A stretch of DNA of 64,000 nucleotides, from positions 4,013,001 to 4,077,000 of the forward strand of contig NZ_CP085876.1 in NCBI RefSeq assembly GCF_013284245.2. Reading direction: 5' to 3'. The translations under genes and the position numbers were made by a program. The stretch is from Brevibacillus sp. DP1.3A (GTDB lineage: Bacteria; Bacillota; Bacilli; Brevibacillales; Brevibacillaceae). The first letter of the stretch is position 1. The number at the start of each line of letters is the position of its first letter. The notes under the pieces are model-generated. The model worked only from the letters and a program-made list of their open reading frames with translations, searched no databases and was not told where the DNA came from. Of this stretch, positions 53,409 to 61,817 are shown in pieces.

Positions 53409-54581
53409 TTACTTGAACTTGTCTTTCAGATCACCGAACAACTCGCCCAATGTCACGCCCATTGGTTGGTTGTTTTCTTGCGTGAATTGTTGCTGTTCAC
53501 GCTTGCTCGCACGTTCTGCCTGCTCCACACGGTCTTCTTCTACTGCACGGATACTGAGGCTAATGCGCTGTTCTTGTGGAACAACATCCAAAACTTTCAC
53601 CTGTACTTCTTGGCCCTCTTTCAACACCTCACTCGGTGTATTCACACGGCGATTTGCAATTTGGGAGATGTGTACGAGGCCTTCGATTCCAGGAGCCAGC
53701 TCAATAAATGCACCGAAGGATACCAAACGTTTTACCGTTCCATTCAAAATAGAACCCGCTTTGAAATCTTCTGCAACGTTCGCCCATGGACCTGCTTGCG
53801 TTTCCTTAATGCTAAGGCCAATGCGCTCGTTTTCACGGTCAATTTTGAGGACCTTCACTTGTACCTTGTCGCCTTCCTTCACGACATCGGACGGCTTATC
53901 TACACGGTTCCAAGCAAGTTCAGATACGTGAACCAATCCATCAACACCACCGATATCCACGAAAACGCCAAAATCGGTCATGCGCTGAACCGTTCCTTCC
54001 AATACTTGACCCACTTGGATTTTATCCATAATGGATTGCTTTTGCACTTTTACTTCGTCTTCCAATACCGCTTTGTGGGACAGGATAACTTTATTTTTTT
54101 CCTTATCCATTTCTACTACTTTCAAAGCCAATGTTTTGCCTTTGTAATCGGAGAAATCTTCAACGAAATGACGCTCAACCATGGAAGCCGGAATGAAGCC
54201 GCGAACGCCTACATCAACAACTAGTCCGCCCTTCACTACTTCTTTCACAGTCGCTTCGATGATTTCACCCGCTTGCATTTTTTGCTCAAGATCTGACCAA
54301 GAGGATTCCATCGCTACGGCTTTCTTGGAAACAACGAGCTCTTCTTTCTCGTCGTTTAGCTTGATGACTCTCACTTCGAAAGTATCACCAACCGCTACTA
54401 CATCAGATACCTTTTCAACATGCAGTGGAGACAGTTCGCTGATAGGAATCAGACCATCGTACTTGTAGCCTAGATCTACAAGCGCTTGTTTGTCCTCAAC
54501 TTTTGTTACGGTTGCTTTTACGACATCTCCTACGGAAATGGTTGTTGCATCCGTCAAGCTTACGTTCGTTTCTTCCATCAT
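53409..54581 (-). CDS. ypfD: S1-domain RNA-binding protein (YpfD, ribosomal S1 homolog)
   Basis: 390 residues with four S1 domains (about 17-85, 105-170, 190-260, 275-345), for example GQVLEGTVQRMTDFGVFVDI. Bacillus S1-like proteins are shorter than the six-domain E. coli S1 and their ribosomal role is unclear. ATG with AAGGAGG at 8 nt. The upstream leader contains a palindrome at 54627. Confidence 0.94.
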   Translation of the reverse strand: MMEETNVSLTDATTISVGDVVKATVTKVEDKQALVDLGYKYDGLIPISELSPLHVEKVSDVVAVGDTFEVRVIKLNDEKEELVVSKKAVAMESSWSDLEQKMQAGEIIEATVKEVVKGGLVVDVGVRGFIPASMVERHFVEDFSDYKGKTLALKVVEMDKEKNKVILSHKAVLEDEVKVQKQSIMDKIQVGQVLEGTVQRMTDFGVFVDIGGVDGLVHVSELAWNRVDKPSDVVKEGDKVQVKVLKIDRENERIGLSIKETQAGPWANVAEDFKAGSILNGTVKRLVSFGAFIELAPGIEGLVHISQIANRRVNTPSEVLKEGQEVQVKVLDVVPQEQRISLSIRAVEEDRVEQAERASKREQQQFTQENNQPMGVTLGELFGDLKDKFK

Positions 54582-54626
54582 TCAAAAGACCTCCTTAATA
54601 CCATCCAGTCCCAAACGTCTATGTAC

Positions 54627-54642
54627 AGGTTGTGTACAACCT
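54627..54642. promoter_or_regulatory. Palindrome in the ypfD leader
   Basis: AGGTTGT-GT-ACAACCT, with TGTACA at both sides. It lies 46 nt before the ypfD start. Possible operator; regulator unknown. Confidence 0.3.
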
Positions 54643-54766
54643 CACTACATGAAGCGGGAGCATGTATATTTTTAACTGTCGCCTGATGGCTGGCAGTTAG
54701 TACTGATGAAGCCAGTAAGTTCCAGCAGATTTAGTATTCGTCCCTTTAGCAATTCTATACCGTTTG

Positions 54767-55360
54767 CTAAGAGAGATGCTGGTTCCGTAATTGCTTGATG
54801 TGCTCCATAATCAGATCGCTCGTTTCCTTCAACGTGTCAGCACTTGATTTGGCCTCGCGCAGACGAGTCAGATCGATCGGTTTACCGTAAACGATCTTAA
54901 TGGAACGAAACGGTCGATATGGCCCGATAATCGCTACCGGAATGACCGCGGCTTCTGACTTGAGAGCGAACATCGCCACACCCGGCATCGCCTCCCCTGG
55001 TTCCCCCGTTTTGCTGCGGGTTCCCTCAGGAAAGATTCCAAAGATTTTTCCATCTTCCAGCAATTTGAGAGTCGTGCGAATAGCCGCACGATCTCCTGCA
55101 CCCCGTTTGACCGGAAATGCACCGAATTTGGTAATGAGAAAGGATATGACTGGAATTTTGAAAAGCTCTTCTTTGGCCATGAAATGAACCTGACGCTCGA
55201 TACCACTCCCGAGAAGGGGTGGGTCCCACAAAGAAATGTGGTTGGCACAAAGGATCACTGGGCCTTCCTTAGGTATATGTTCACGCCCGATCACTTGCCA
55301 ACGAAATACAAGCGAAAAAATTATGCGAAAAAAACCTCTGAATAAACGATAGTAACTCAA
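54767..55360 (-). CDS. plsC: 1-acyl-sn-glycerol-3-phosphate acyltransferase (PlsC)
   Basis: Second acylation in phosphatidate synthesis. 197 residues; the catalytic NHISLWDPP (H-x4-D) and FPEGTRSKTG motifs are clear. TTG start overlaps the cmk stop by 3 nt. One N-terminal membrane stretch. Confidence 0.93.
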   Translation of the reverse strand: MSYYRLFRGFFRIIFSLVFRWQVIGREHIPKEGPVILCANHISLWDPPLLGSGIERQVHFMAKEELFKIPVISFLITKFGAFPVKRGAGDRAAIRTTLKLLEDGKIFGIFPEGTRSKTGEPGEAMPGVAMFALKSEAAVIPVAIIGPYRPFRSIKIVYGKPIDLTRLREAKSSADTLKETSDLIMEHIKQLRNQHLS

Positions 55361-56028
55361 TGGGTTGACTCTCCCGTTCGCTCGCAGATTTGCAAGATGC
55401 GATCGACCACTTGATCAATGGTCATTCCTGTTGTATCTACCAAAACGGCATCTTCCGCCTGGCGCAACGGTGCGACTTCTCTCTGCATGTCCCGTCGATC
55501 TCGCTCTTCGATTTCTTTTCCCAGCTCAGCCAAGTCTGTCTGGGTACCTTTTGCGAGTAGTTCCTTCCAGCGGCGTTCTGCACGTTCTTGGATGGAGGCT
55601 GTCAGAAATATCTTTACATCTGCATCAGGCAAAACATGAGTACCGATATCTCTGCCGTCCATCACGACATTGCCTTGAGTCGCCAATCGTCGCTGGAGCA
55701 CAAGCATTTGTTCACGTACAGAACCGTAGCTCGCTACAATGGAGGCGTACTGGCTCACTTCTGTGGAACGTATCCAGCTTGTGACATCGATTTCATTCCA
55801 GTATACATGTTGCTGTCCGTTTTCCCGAACCAGTTGAATCTTGTTTTTTTGCAAAAGTTCGGAAACTGCAGACTCATCGTTGATAGGGAGCTGATGATGG
55901 TGGACTGCCCAAGCAAGGGCACGATACATGGCACCCGTGTCAATGTACACGTATTCCAGTTGTCCCGCTACTTTTTGTGCGACAGTGCTTTTGCCTGCTC
56001 CCGCTGGTCCATCAATGGCAATGTTCAT
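55357..56028 (-). CDS. cmk: Cytidylate kinase
   Basis: Phosphorylates CMP and dCMP. 223 residues; the P-loop IAIDGPAGAGKSTVAQK, YIDTGAMYRAL and GRDIGTHVLPDA are typical. In operon with plsC and near ypfD, as in B. subtilis. Confidence 0.97.
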   Translation of the reverse strand: MNIAIDGPAGAGKSTVAQKVAGQLEYVYIDTGAMYRALAWAVHHHQLPINDESAVSELLQKNKIQLVRENGQQHVYWNEIDVTSWIRSTEVSQYASIVASYGSVREQMLVLQRRLATQGNVVMDGRDIGTHVLPDADVKIFLTASIQERAERRWKELLAKGTQTDLAELGKEIEERDRRDMQREVAPLRQAEDAVLVDTTGMTIDQVVDRILQICERTGESTH

Positions 56029-56185
56029 TACTTCTCACCTGCTATGTACGTTAGTTCGGATGGGAATAAAACAAGAAAAGCTTCTGTCGAAGCCCTTTCC
56101 CATTCTTTGTGTGATGAAAAACGATTCAAGACCGTTTTCTATGTTATCTATAATAGTACCATAGTATGGAAGCATGCGCAAACCT

Positions 56186-56368
56186 TTAGGGCTCTCTGGA
56201 CACGCCTTCCAAACGCTCTGTTTCAATTAATACTAGTCTTGCGGGTACGTACTGAATGAGAACTTCGCCTATAGTCAGTACAATCGCACATACGACAATT
56301 CCAATCATGATGCCTTTTTCTACCCGTTTGGAAAAGCTGCAAAAACGATCGTTGTACTGGCTGGTCAA
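56186..56368 (-). CDS. ypfB: YpfB-like small membrane protein
   Basis: 60 residues from a TTG at 56368 (AGAGGAAG upstream). One membrane helix (GIMIGIVVCAIVLTIGEVLI, about 20-40) with a basic segment KRVEKG before it. A longer start at 56404 overlaps ypfA. Position between ypfA and cmk matches YpfB. Function unknown. Confidence 0.6.
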   Translation of the reverse strand: MTSQYNDRFCSFSKRVEKGIMIGIVVCAIVLTIGEVLIQYVPARLVLIETERLEGVSREP

Positions 56369-56393
56369 TAGGGTCACTTCCTCTGATGAAGCG

Positions 56394-57077
56394 TCAATCC
56401 ACAACGCCTTTTTTGCGAAGCTCTAGCTGTCTCTCATAACACGCTCTAACCACTTTTGCCCGATCTTGCTCACTGATTTGGGTGAACTTCCCCGAAATCC
56501 ATTGGTGCAAACCTTTTTCTTCCGCTGGTTTTTGTCTGACGATTTCCATCTCCACAAAAGCATGTTGAACCTGTCCATTTTTGTTTGGAAGAGAAATCCA
56601 GACGTGCAAGTTGTCTTTTTCCTTCAAATGATAGCTTTCCTCACAACTAAAAGACAGCCCACCACCGCTGATATCCAGCGTTCGTGCCAGAAAATGATAG
56701 CGTCGAATCGGATCATCCAGTTTGACTGCGATGTCTACCGTGGTGTCAATTCTCAAGTAGTTTCGTCGCTGTGTGCGCACAATCTCCTCTTTGGCCGGCA
56801 GTTGCAAAAGCAGAACAGGAATGTGATTGTTTTGCCTGCCGACAATCGCAGAGCGGAATTCATAACGTGAGCCATCCTCGCCAACATACCAAACCAAGCA
56901 TTCTGTCCCCGGTTGAAATACTCCAGTCCGTCCAGTGTTTTCGCTGGTTGGCAACTCGATGGAAGCTACATCATCCTTCAAATCAGCCACACGGCTTTTG
57001 AAAGTTTGCAGCTCCGTTTCTTCTGAGGAACTCGTGAAGTTTAGTCTTATTGTTTGTCCTATTCGTGGAAGCATCAT
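56394..57077 (-). CDS. ypfA: PilZ-domain c-di-GMP receptor (YpfA/DgrA-like)
   Basis: 227 residues from the ATG 57077. N-terminal YcgR-like domain, then a PilZ domain with the c-di-GMP motif RTQRRNYLR (R-x3-R) and DISGGGLSF. In B. subtilis DgrA inhibits motility when bound to c-di-GMP. Chemotaxis gene cheR is also in this window. The start may be one codon later. Confidence 0.92.
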   Translation of the reverse strand: MMLPRIGQTIRLNFTSSSEETELQTFKSRVADLKDDVASIELPTSENTGRTGVFQPGTECLVWYVGEDGSRYEFRSAIVGRQNNHIPVLLLQLPAKEEIVRTQRRNYLRIDTTVDIAVKLDDPIRRYHFLARTLDISGGGLSFSCEESYHLKEKDNLHVWISLPNKNGQVQHAFVEMEIVRQKPAEEKGLHQWISGKFTQISEQDRAKVVRACYERQLELRKKGVVD

Positions 57078-57146
57078 AAAGTAAATGTTCCTCCCCTTCC
57101 CTATCACCCTTTCCATTATATACCCTATTGTTTCGAATCAGCAAAT

Positions 57147-57187
57147 AGGGAAAGCCGCTAAAAAACTAGCTTTCCCCCTGTTTTTTT
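57147..57187 (-). terminator. Hairpin after ypeB
   Basis: GGGAAAGC/GCTTTCCC stem, followed by a poor T-run on the minus strand; a T-run exists on the plus strand. Probably a weak terminator. Confidence 0.5.
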
Positions 57188-57192
57188 AAACA

Positions 57193-58560
57193 CTATTGTC
57201 CTTCGTTCTGTCCTGATCCCGTTTCCATTTTCACAACTTCTTCTTCTTCTCCATTCATGGCGTTGATGTAGACCATGTACGAATTTCCTTCAAAGCTGCC
57301 TGTCATTTCCCACGCCAGTACTTCTTTTCCATCGTTTTTCCCTTCGATGAGGGCAAGGCGCTGATCCGTCACTTTTACGCTCGGATTGACTTTTTTCCTT
57401 GCTTCTTCTTTCGAGAGACGGGGCTCGGAGAGAATTCTCTTTTTGTGATTAAACAGATACTCCGTTGAGTTATAAGCAGTAACCTCTCCGTTGTCCAACG
57501 CAATCTCGACGACCACCCCGTCCGGATAAATTCTGACGCCATCCTGAACTGGCACAAACGTAAAGAGTGCGTTGCGGTCGTAGCTGTCAATCTCAGAGAC
57601 CTGCATATTGTCAAATCCATGGTCGCGCAAGAACACTCGACCTTTTTCTTCCGCCTGCTTCATGTCCAGCTTTTCCTCGCCAACCCCACGCTCGTTCATC
57701 ATCCAAACCACTTTACCGCCGCGTTTGGTGACATCGAGGTTAATGCCTGTCTTGTGTCCATTTGGCGTGACACGTACGCTATACGCCGAGTATTCCTGCC
57801 CCTTGCCGTTCTCGTTCACTTCTACTTTCGCATCTCCTGGCTTCAACCCGAGAAACGCCAGTGCATTCTTCTCTGCTTCCTCTTTGGTGGTTGCTTTGCC
57901 ATCGATCCCTTTGATTCGCTGCTGCTTTTTCTTATCGAGACTCTGTATACCGACGCCCCAGTCTAAATCAGGGTATTCCTGCACTTTTTTCTCAATGGTT
58001 TGGAATCCATCGATGATGCTATTGTCCTCTTTGTTTTTATTGGTGGCCAATGCCGTCTCGACATCCATCCACCTCAATTGTTTGTCCATCGCGAGGGTTT
58101 GTACCTTGCGCAGATCATCCTGGATATCCTTTGCTTGGGTGTGCAGGCTCTTCAATGTCTTGTATTCACTCTGACTCAATGGCTGCTTGTCCAAGTCACG
58201 CACAGCAACACGATAGGAAAAATCTGCGACCCTCGACAGCATTTCTTCGGTTTTGCTAAACGCCATCAAGGTCAGTGGGAGTTGTCCGACATCCGCTTGT
58301 GCCGCATAGGAAAGCCGCCAAACATTCGTCAAAATTGGTGTCATTTGTCTGCGCGAGTTGACCACCAGCGATTTGCCAAGCTCATCGTGCAGCTTGTCCA
58401 CATGATAAGTAAGATCGTGAAAAGCTCGTTGGTATGAGTTTTCTGCTTTGATCAGGACCGAGTTCTTCTCATTGTGCTCCTGATATCCCCACACGCCAGC
58501 GCCTATTAAGGCAACTAGGGCAATGGGAAATAACACGCGTGCTGTTGCTCCATATACCAT
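57193..58560 (-). CDS. ypeB: Spore germination protein YpeB
   Basis: Inner-membrane partner required to localise and protect SleB. 455 residues: N-terminal membrane anchor (about 10-25), helical domain to about 200, then three PepSY-like domains (LPLDKKKQQRIKGIDG region onward). Follows sleB by 32 nt, the usual bicistronic arrangement. Confidence 0.94.
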   Translation of the reverse strand: MVYGATARVLFPIALVALIGAGVWGYQEHNEKNSVLIKAENSYQRAFHDLTYHVDKLHDELGKSLVVNSRRQMTPILTNVWRLSYAAQADVGQLPLTLMAFSKTEEMLSRVADFSYRVAVRDLDKQPLSQSEYKTLKSLHTQAKDIQDDLRKVQTLAMDKQLRWMDVETALATNKNKEDNSIIDGFQTIEKKVQEYPDLDWGVGIQSLDKKKQQRIKGIDGKATTKEEAEKNALAFLGLKPGDAKVEVNENGKGQEYSAYSVRVTPNGHKTGINLDVTKRGGKVVWMMNERGVGEEKLDMKQAEEKGRVFLRDHGFDNMQVSEIDSYDRNALFTFVPVQDGVRIYPDGVVVEIALDNGEVTAYNSTEYLFNHKKRILSEPRLSKEEARKKVNPSVKVTDQRLALIEGKNDGKEVLAWEMTGSFEGNSYMVYINAMNGEEEEVVKMETGSGQNEGQ

Positions 58561-58592
58561 CCCTTGCCACTCCTCCTTTGGTTACGCATCCA

Positions 58593-59123
58593 TCATCTGC
58601 AGAAGATGTGTTTCCCGATCTTTTTGACCTGCGGCCTGGTCCAAATCCAACCGGATGTTGCTGTATCCGGATTAAAATAGTACGTGCATCCTCCCGACGG
58701 GTCCCAGCCGTTTAGTGCATTCTTTACTGCTTTCGTTGCGCTTTCATTCGGTGTAAGCCATATTTGACCATCAGCAACTGCTGTAAAAGCGCGTGGTTCG
58801 AATATCACAGCAGAGGGCGTGTCAGGAAACGAAGGGCTCTTGACGCGGTTCAAAATAACGGCTGCGACAGCTACTTGCCCTTCAAACGGCTCCCCTCTTG
58901 ACTCCCCGTAAACAGCATTCGCCATGATTTTCAAATCATTGTCAGAGACCCGTGAAGGATGAAAGCTGGCTTTTGTTTTGGCCGTTTGTTTCTTTTCAGC
59001 AGGTGCAGCCATCTGCTCTTCTTGTACGGCAGCTACATTCTTTTCCTTCCAGACAACCTTGTATCCACTCAAGCCCGCTGCTACCAACATCACCAACACA
59101 CCTGCGATCCAGATTGTACGCAC
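58593..59123 (-). CDS. sleB: Spore cortex-lytic enzyme SleB, lacking the peptidoglycan-binding domain
   Basis: 176 residues from a GTG at 59123 (AAGGAGG 8 nt upstream). A membrane or signal segment (about 4-22) is followed by a 45-residue linker and the hydrolase domain (MANAVYGESRGEPFEGQVAV ... GGCTYYFNPDTATSGW). Bacillus subtilis SleB is about 305 residues because it has an N-terminal peptidoglycan-binding domain; that part is not here. YpeB follows, so the assignment is firm. Confidence 0.9.
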   Translation of the reverse strand: MRTIWIAGVLVMLVAAGLSGYKVVWKEKNVAAVQEEQMAAPAEKKQTAKTKASFHPSRVSDNDLKIMANAVYGESRGEPFEGQVAVAAVILNRVKSPSFPDTPSAVIFEPRAFTAVADGQIWLTPNESATKAVKNALNGWDPSGGCTYYFNPDTATSGWIWTRPQVKKIGKHIFCR

Positions 59124-59207
59124 GGCTGAATCCTCCTTGGCATGTATTGAAATCTTTGCATAGTGTTGGTGGAGGAAGAATGGATTATGCATGTAAATCT
59201 GGATATA

Positions 59208-59236
59208 GAAAAAGACCGACGCTATTTGCATCGGCC
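59208..59236 (-). terminator. Terminator between the zinc-ribbon gene and sleB
   Basis: GGCCGATG/CGTCGGTC stem (two G-U pairs) over CAAATAG, then TTTTTC. Confidence 0.7.
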
Positions 59237-59278
59237 CACCTAGATTTCTCACGCTTTTTCAGTTGGGAAAGGAAAAGA

Positions 59279-59437
59279 TCAGGACTCGTCAACCCGAAAA
59301 TGCTTATCGTTGTCACACAGGCATTGCTTGAACCCTGTTTCTATTTGCCCTCCAGGTTCTCGATGACCACGCAGTGTAAACTTTTCTCCACATACATTGC
59401 ATTGAATTGTCACTTTTGCTCGTTCGGTTTTTAGCAC
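59279..59437 (-). CDS. Small zinc-ribbon-like protein, 52 residues
   Basis: GTG start at 59437 with AAGGAGGAG upstream, TGA at 59279. Cysteines form QCNVCGEKF and a later QCLCDND, a likely four-cysteine metal site. Only 20 nt from prsW. No named family is recognised; could be a rubredoxin-like or RNA-binding finger. Confidence 0.65.
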   Translation of the reverse strand: MLKTERAKVTIQCNVCGEKFTLRGHREPGGQIETGFKQCLCDNDKHFRVDES

Positions 59438-59457
59438 GCACGTCTCCTCCTTACCGT

Positions 59458-60132
59458 CTATTGTGGACGTGAAGAGAGATTTTTAGAACCGAAATCGTGT
59501 GCTCTTTGTACCTTTTTTAAGCCCTGCCACCACAAAACGAGCATGAATGGCACAATCACTACCAACCAGTTTTGCACTGCCAAAAAAATCACGTTGTACA
59601 GGGCATGCAAGCCGATCGGCAAGGTAATCGACATCCATAAAAAAAGCCGCTCATGTTTGGCGTCCTTGGAAAACTTGGCCCGTCCGAGATAATAGCCCAT
59701 CCACACGGCAAACAACGCATGGCTGGATACCGGCAGAAAAGCACGCCAGATGGCGATATTCGTTCCGTTGATAATGAGGTAGAGCAAATTCTCCAACGTA
59801 GCAAAACCAAGTGACACCGCAACTGCATAAACAATTCCATCGTATGGCTCATCAAATTCCAAATGTTTATAAACCGTAAAATAGATGACCATCCATTTAA
59901 AAAATTCTTCCACGACAGCGGATTGGAAAACTTCCGCGACAATGCCATCCCGCCAGTTCCATTCATTCTGCATGATGTACTGGAGCACCATAATCGGTAC
60001 AACCAGCAGCATACCAAAGATAAACGACCGGATCACCATCGAAATTGGTTCCGGTTCGAGACTGTCACGCAGGTAAAAGTAACTTAAGATGGCGATACCG
60101 GGGGCAACTGCCGCGCCGATCAAAGCAATCAT
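59458..60132 (-). CDS. prsW: Intramembrane protease PrsW
   Basis: Site-1 protease that cleaves the anti-sigma RsiW in B. subtilis. 224 residues with about seven helices. The glutamate motif VVEEFFKW (EExxK), ATLEN and the histidine in SSHALFAVWMGY are conserved catalytic features. The anti-sigma factor at 17404 is a possible substrate. Confidence 0.93.
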   Translation of the reverse strand: MIALIGAAVAPGIAILSYFYLRDSLEPEPISMVIRSFIFGMLLVVPIMVLQYIMQNEWNWRDGIVAEVFQSAVVEEFFKWMVIYFTVYKHLEFDEPYDGIVYAVAVSLGFATLENLLYLIINGTNIAIWRAFLPVSSHALFAVWMGYYLGRAKFSKDAKHERLFLWMSITLPIGLHALYNVIFLAVQNWLVVIVPFMLVLWWQGLKKVQRAHDFGSKNLSSRPQ

Positions 60133-60214
60133 CTTTTATTACTCCTTTACACAAGACTATTGTTCATCGTACCATGAATACTGGTTGATGAAAACCCGCT
60201 ACAGGAGAGAGATC

Positions 60215-61186
60215 ATGTCAAAAAAAATTTTGGTAGTGAATACAGGCGGTACGATTGCCATGTCTGTCGATGACTCAGAAGGCGTAAAGCCATTGGATGA
60301 TCAAGCAGTCAACAAAATCCTTCCTTTTTTAGAAAAATATGCGGACGTCACCATGAAAAATGTACTCAACCTGCCTAGCCCTCACATGACGCCTGCGATC
60401 ATGAATCAACTGCGACTCGATATTGAGGAAGCCTTTCAACATGATCACTACGATGGCATTGTCATTACCCATGGGACTGATACGTTGGAAGAGACCGCAT
60501 ACTTTCTCGACTTGACTTTATCGGTTCACGTCCCGATTGTCGTTACCGGGGCCATGCGCAGCAGCAATGAGCTCGGGGCAGATGGTCCCGTTAATCTCAT
60601 TTCTTCCGTTCGTGTAGCCGCAGACTCCTTCAGTTTGAACAAAGGCGTCATTGTTGTTTTTAATGATGAAATTCACGCAGCACGACACGTAACCAAAACA
60701 CATACGAGCAATGTCGCTACCTTCCAGTCGCCACAATACGGGCCGATTGGAACCATTGCGAAAAAAAGTGTGCAATACCACCATGCTCCATTGGATCGAG
60801 AGCATTACACCATCACCCATGCTGATGCGAATGTGCCGCTGATCAAAGCAGTTGCTGGTATGGAGCCTGCTTGGCTGCAGTTTTTATTAGAGCAGCACAT
60901 TGACGGACTCGTCGTAGAGGCGTTCGGATTAGGAAATCTTCCTCCCGCTATCATCCCTACCCTGCAGCAACTACTCGACAAAGGCGTACCCATTGTGCTC
61001 GTCTCCCGCTGCTACAATGGCCAGGTGCAGGATATCTATGACTATGAAGGTGGAGGCCGCAAACTAAAAGAGATGGGGATCATTTTCTCCAATGGTTTGA
61101 ATGGGCAAAAGGCTCGTCTCAAGTTAATTGTAACGCTGCAAAAATCACGGACTTTCAAAGAGCTGCAGCTGTTGTTCGACCAGTAA
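60215..61186 (+). CDS. ansA: Type I L-asparaginase
   Basis: Hydrolyses asparagine to aspartate and ammonia. 323 residues from the ATG 60215 (ACAGGAGAGAG upstream). VVNTGGTIAM is the first catalytic threonine motif and ITHGTDTLEETAYFLD the second. No signal peptide, so cytoplasmic. Divergent from prsW. The longer frame from 60089 is not family-like. Confidence 0.95.
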   Translation: MSKKILVVNTGGTIAMSVDDSEGVKPLDDQAVNKILPFLEKYADVTMKNVLNLPSPHMTPAIMNQLRLDIEEAFQHDHYDGIVITHGTDTLEETAYFLDLTLSVHVPIVVTGAMRSSNELGADGPVNLISSVRVAADSFSLNKGVIVVFNDEIHAARHVTKTHTSNVATFQSPQYGPIGTIAKKSVQYHHAPLDREHYTITHADANVPLIKAVAGMEPAWLQFLLEQHIDGLVVEAFGLGNLPPAIIPTLQQLLDKGVPIVLVSRCYNGQVQDIYDYEGGGRKLKEMGIIFSNGLNGQKARLKLIVTLQKSRTFKELQLLFDQ

Positions 61187-61199
61187 ATAATATGACTTA

Positions 61200-61229
61200 A
61201 ACCTCCTGGTTCTTCAGGAGGTCTTTTTT
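61200..61229 (+). terminator. Terminator of ansA
   Basis: ACCTCCTG/CAGGAGGT stem followed by TTTTTT, just after the ansA stop. Confidence 0.88.
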
Positions 61230-61267
61230 GTCTTTGAAAACATTTTGTACGATGCTGTTGTGGTGGG

Positions 61268-61471
61268 GAGGAAACAGGAGAAAACGCTCAGATTCTAGGG
61301 CCACCCGCTGGGAGATTGACTGTCCGGCTCCATGAAAAAAAGCGAAACCCGCGTCCAAAGTCGTCCATTCAGGGGGTGTCTCAGAGGTGGACGCTAAGGG
61401 CTTGTTTCTCTTTTTTTCTTTGCGCCTCGGTCGGCGTCCCTAAGATCTTCGCTTTTTTCTCCTGTTTCCTC
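61268..61471. repeat. Long palindromic element A, about 204 bp
   Basis: Ends are 17-bp perfect inverted repeats: GAGGAAACAGGAGAAAA (61268-61284) and its complement at 61455-61471. The pairing continues inward imperfectly (about 33 bp), and inner arms GAAAAAAAG/CTTTTTTTC and GCGTCCA/TGGACGC also match. No open frame of credible coding. Confidence 0.75.
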
Positions 61472-61531
61472 TACGAGCTTTCCCCTGGTTTTTAGATGCC
61501 CAAAAGATTGAAGAATGTCATCAGTTACGAC

Positions 61532-61729
61532 AGAGAAGAATATTTCCAGACGTAGCGACTTGTGGAGTCCTACCGAGCGGAGAAGGGATTTGCGGGCAAA
61601 AGAAACGCAACGTGCCCGAGCTACGAAGCGGCTACCACTTTTGCGTTTCCCCGCGAATCCCTTCGGAGCGGACAATCAAAGCCCTCAGTAGGACGGAGCC
61701 AGGAGCCTAGACTGGAAATATTCTTCTCT
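61532..61729. repeat. Long palindromic element B, about 198 bp
   Basis: Perfect 18-bp terminal inverted repeats AGAGAAGAATATTTCCAG (61532-61549) and CTGGAAATATTCTTCTCT (61712-61729). Inside, GTCCTAC/GTAGGAC, AGAAGGGATT/AATCCCTTC and GAAACGCAA/TTGCGTTTC also pair, so the whole element can fold as one long stem. Shares TTGAxTGTCCGxCTCC-like sequence with element A. Confidence 0.8.
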
Positions 61730-61752
61730 TCACCGCTGCCCCATTCCATCAA

Positions 61753-61783
61753 TAAAAAAGGCCCCGCCAAAACGGCGAAGCCA
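61753..61783 (-). terminator. Terminator of glutamate dehydrogenase gene
   Basis: GGCTTCGCC/GGCGGGGCC stem (with G-U pairs) over GTTTT, then six T. Confidence 0.85.
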
Positions 61784-61817
61784 TGTTTTCTCAATATATG
61801 GAGGGTTGTTTGAAAAA

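Noticed and set aside
61394..61675. A 93-residue minus-strand frame in the palindromic region
   Set aside because: It runs through the two long inverted repeats, where frames arise by chance; no codon signal or motif supports it.
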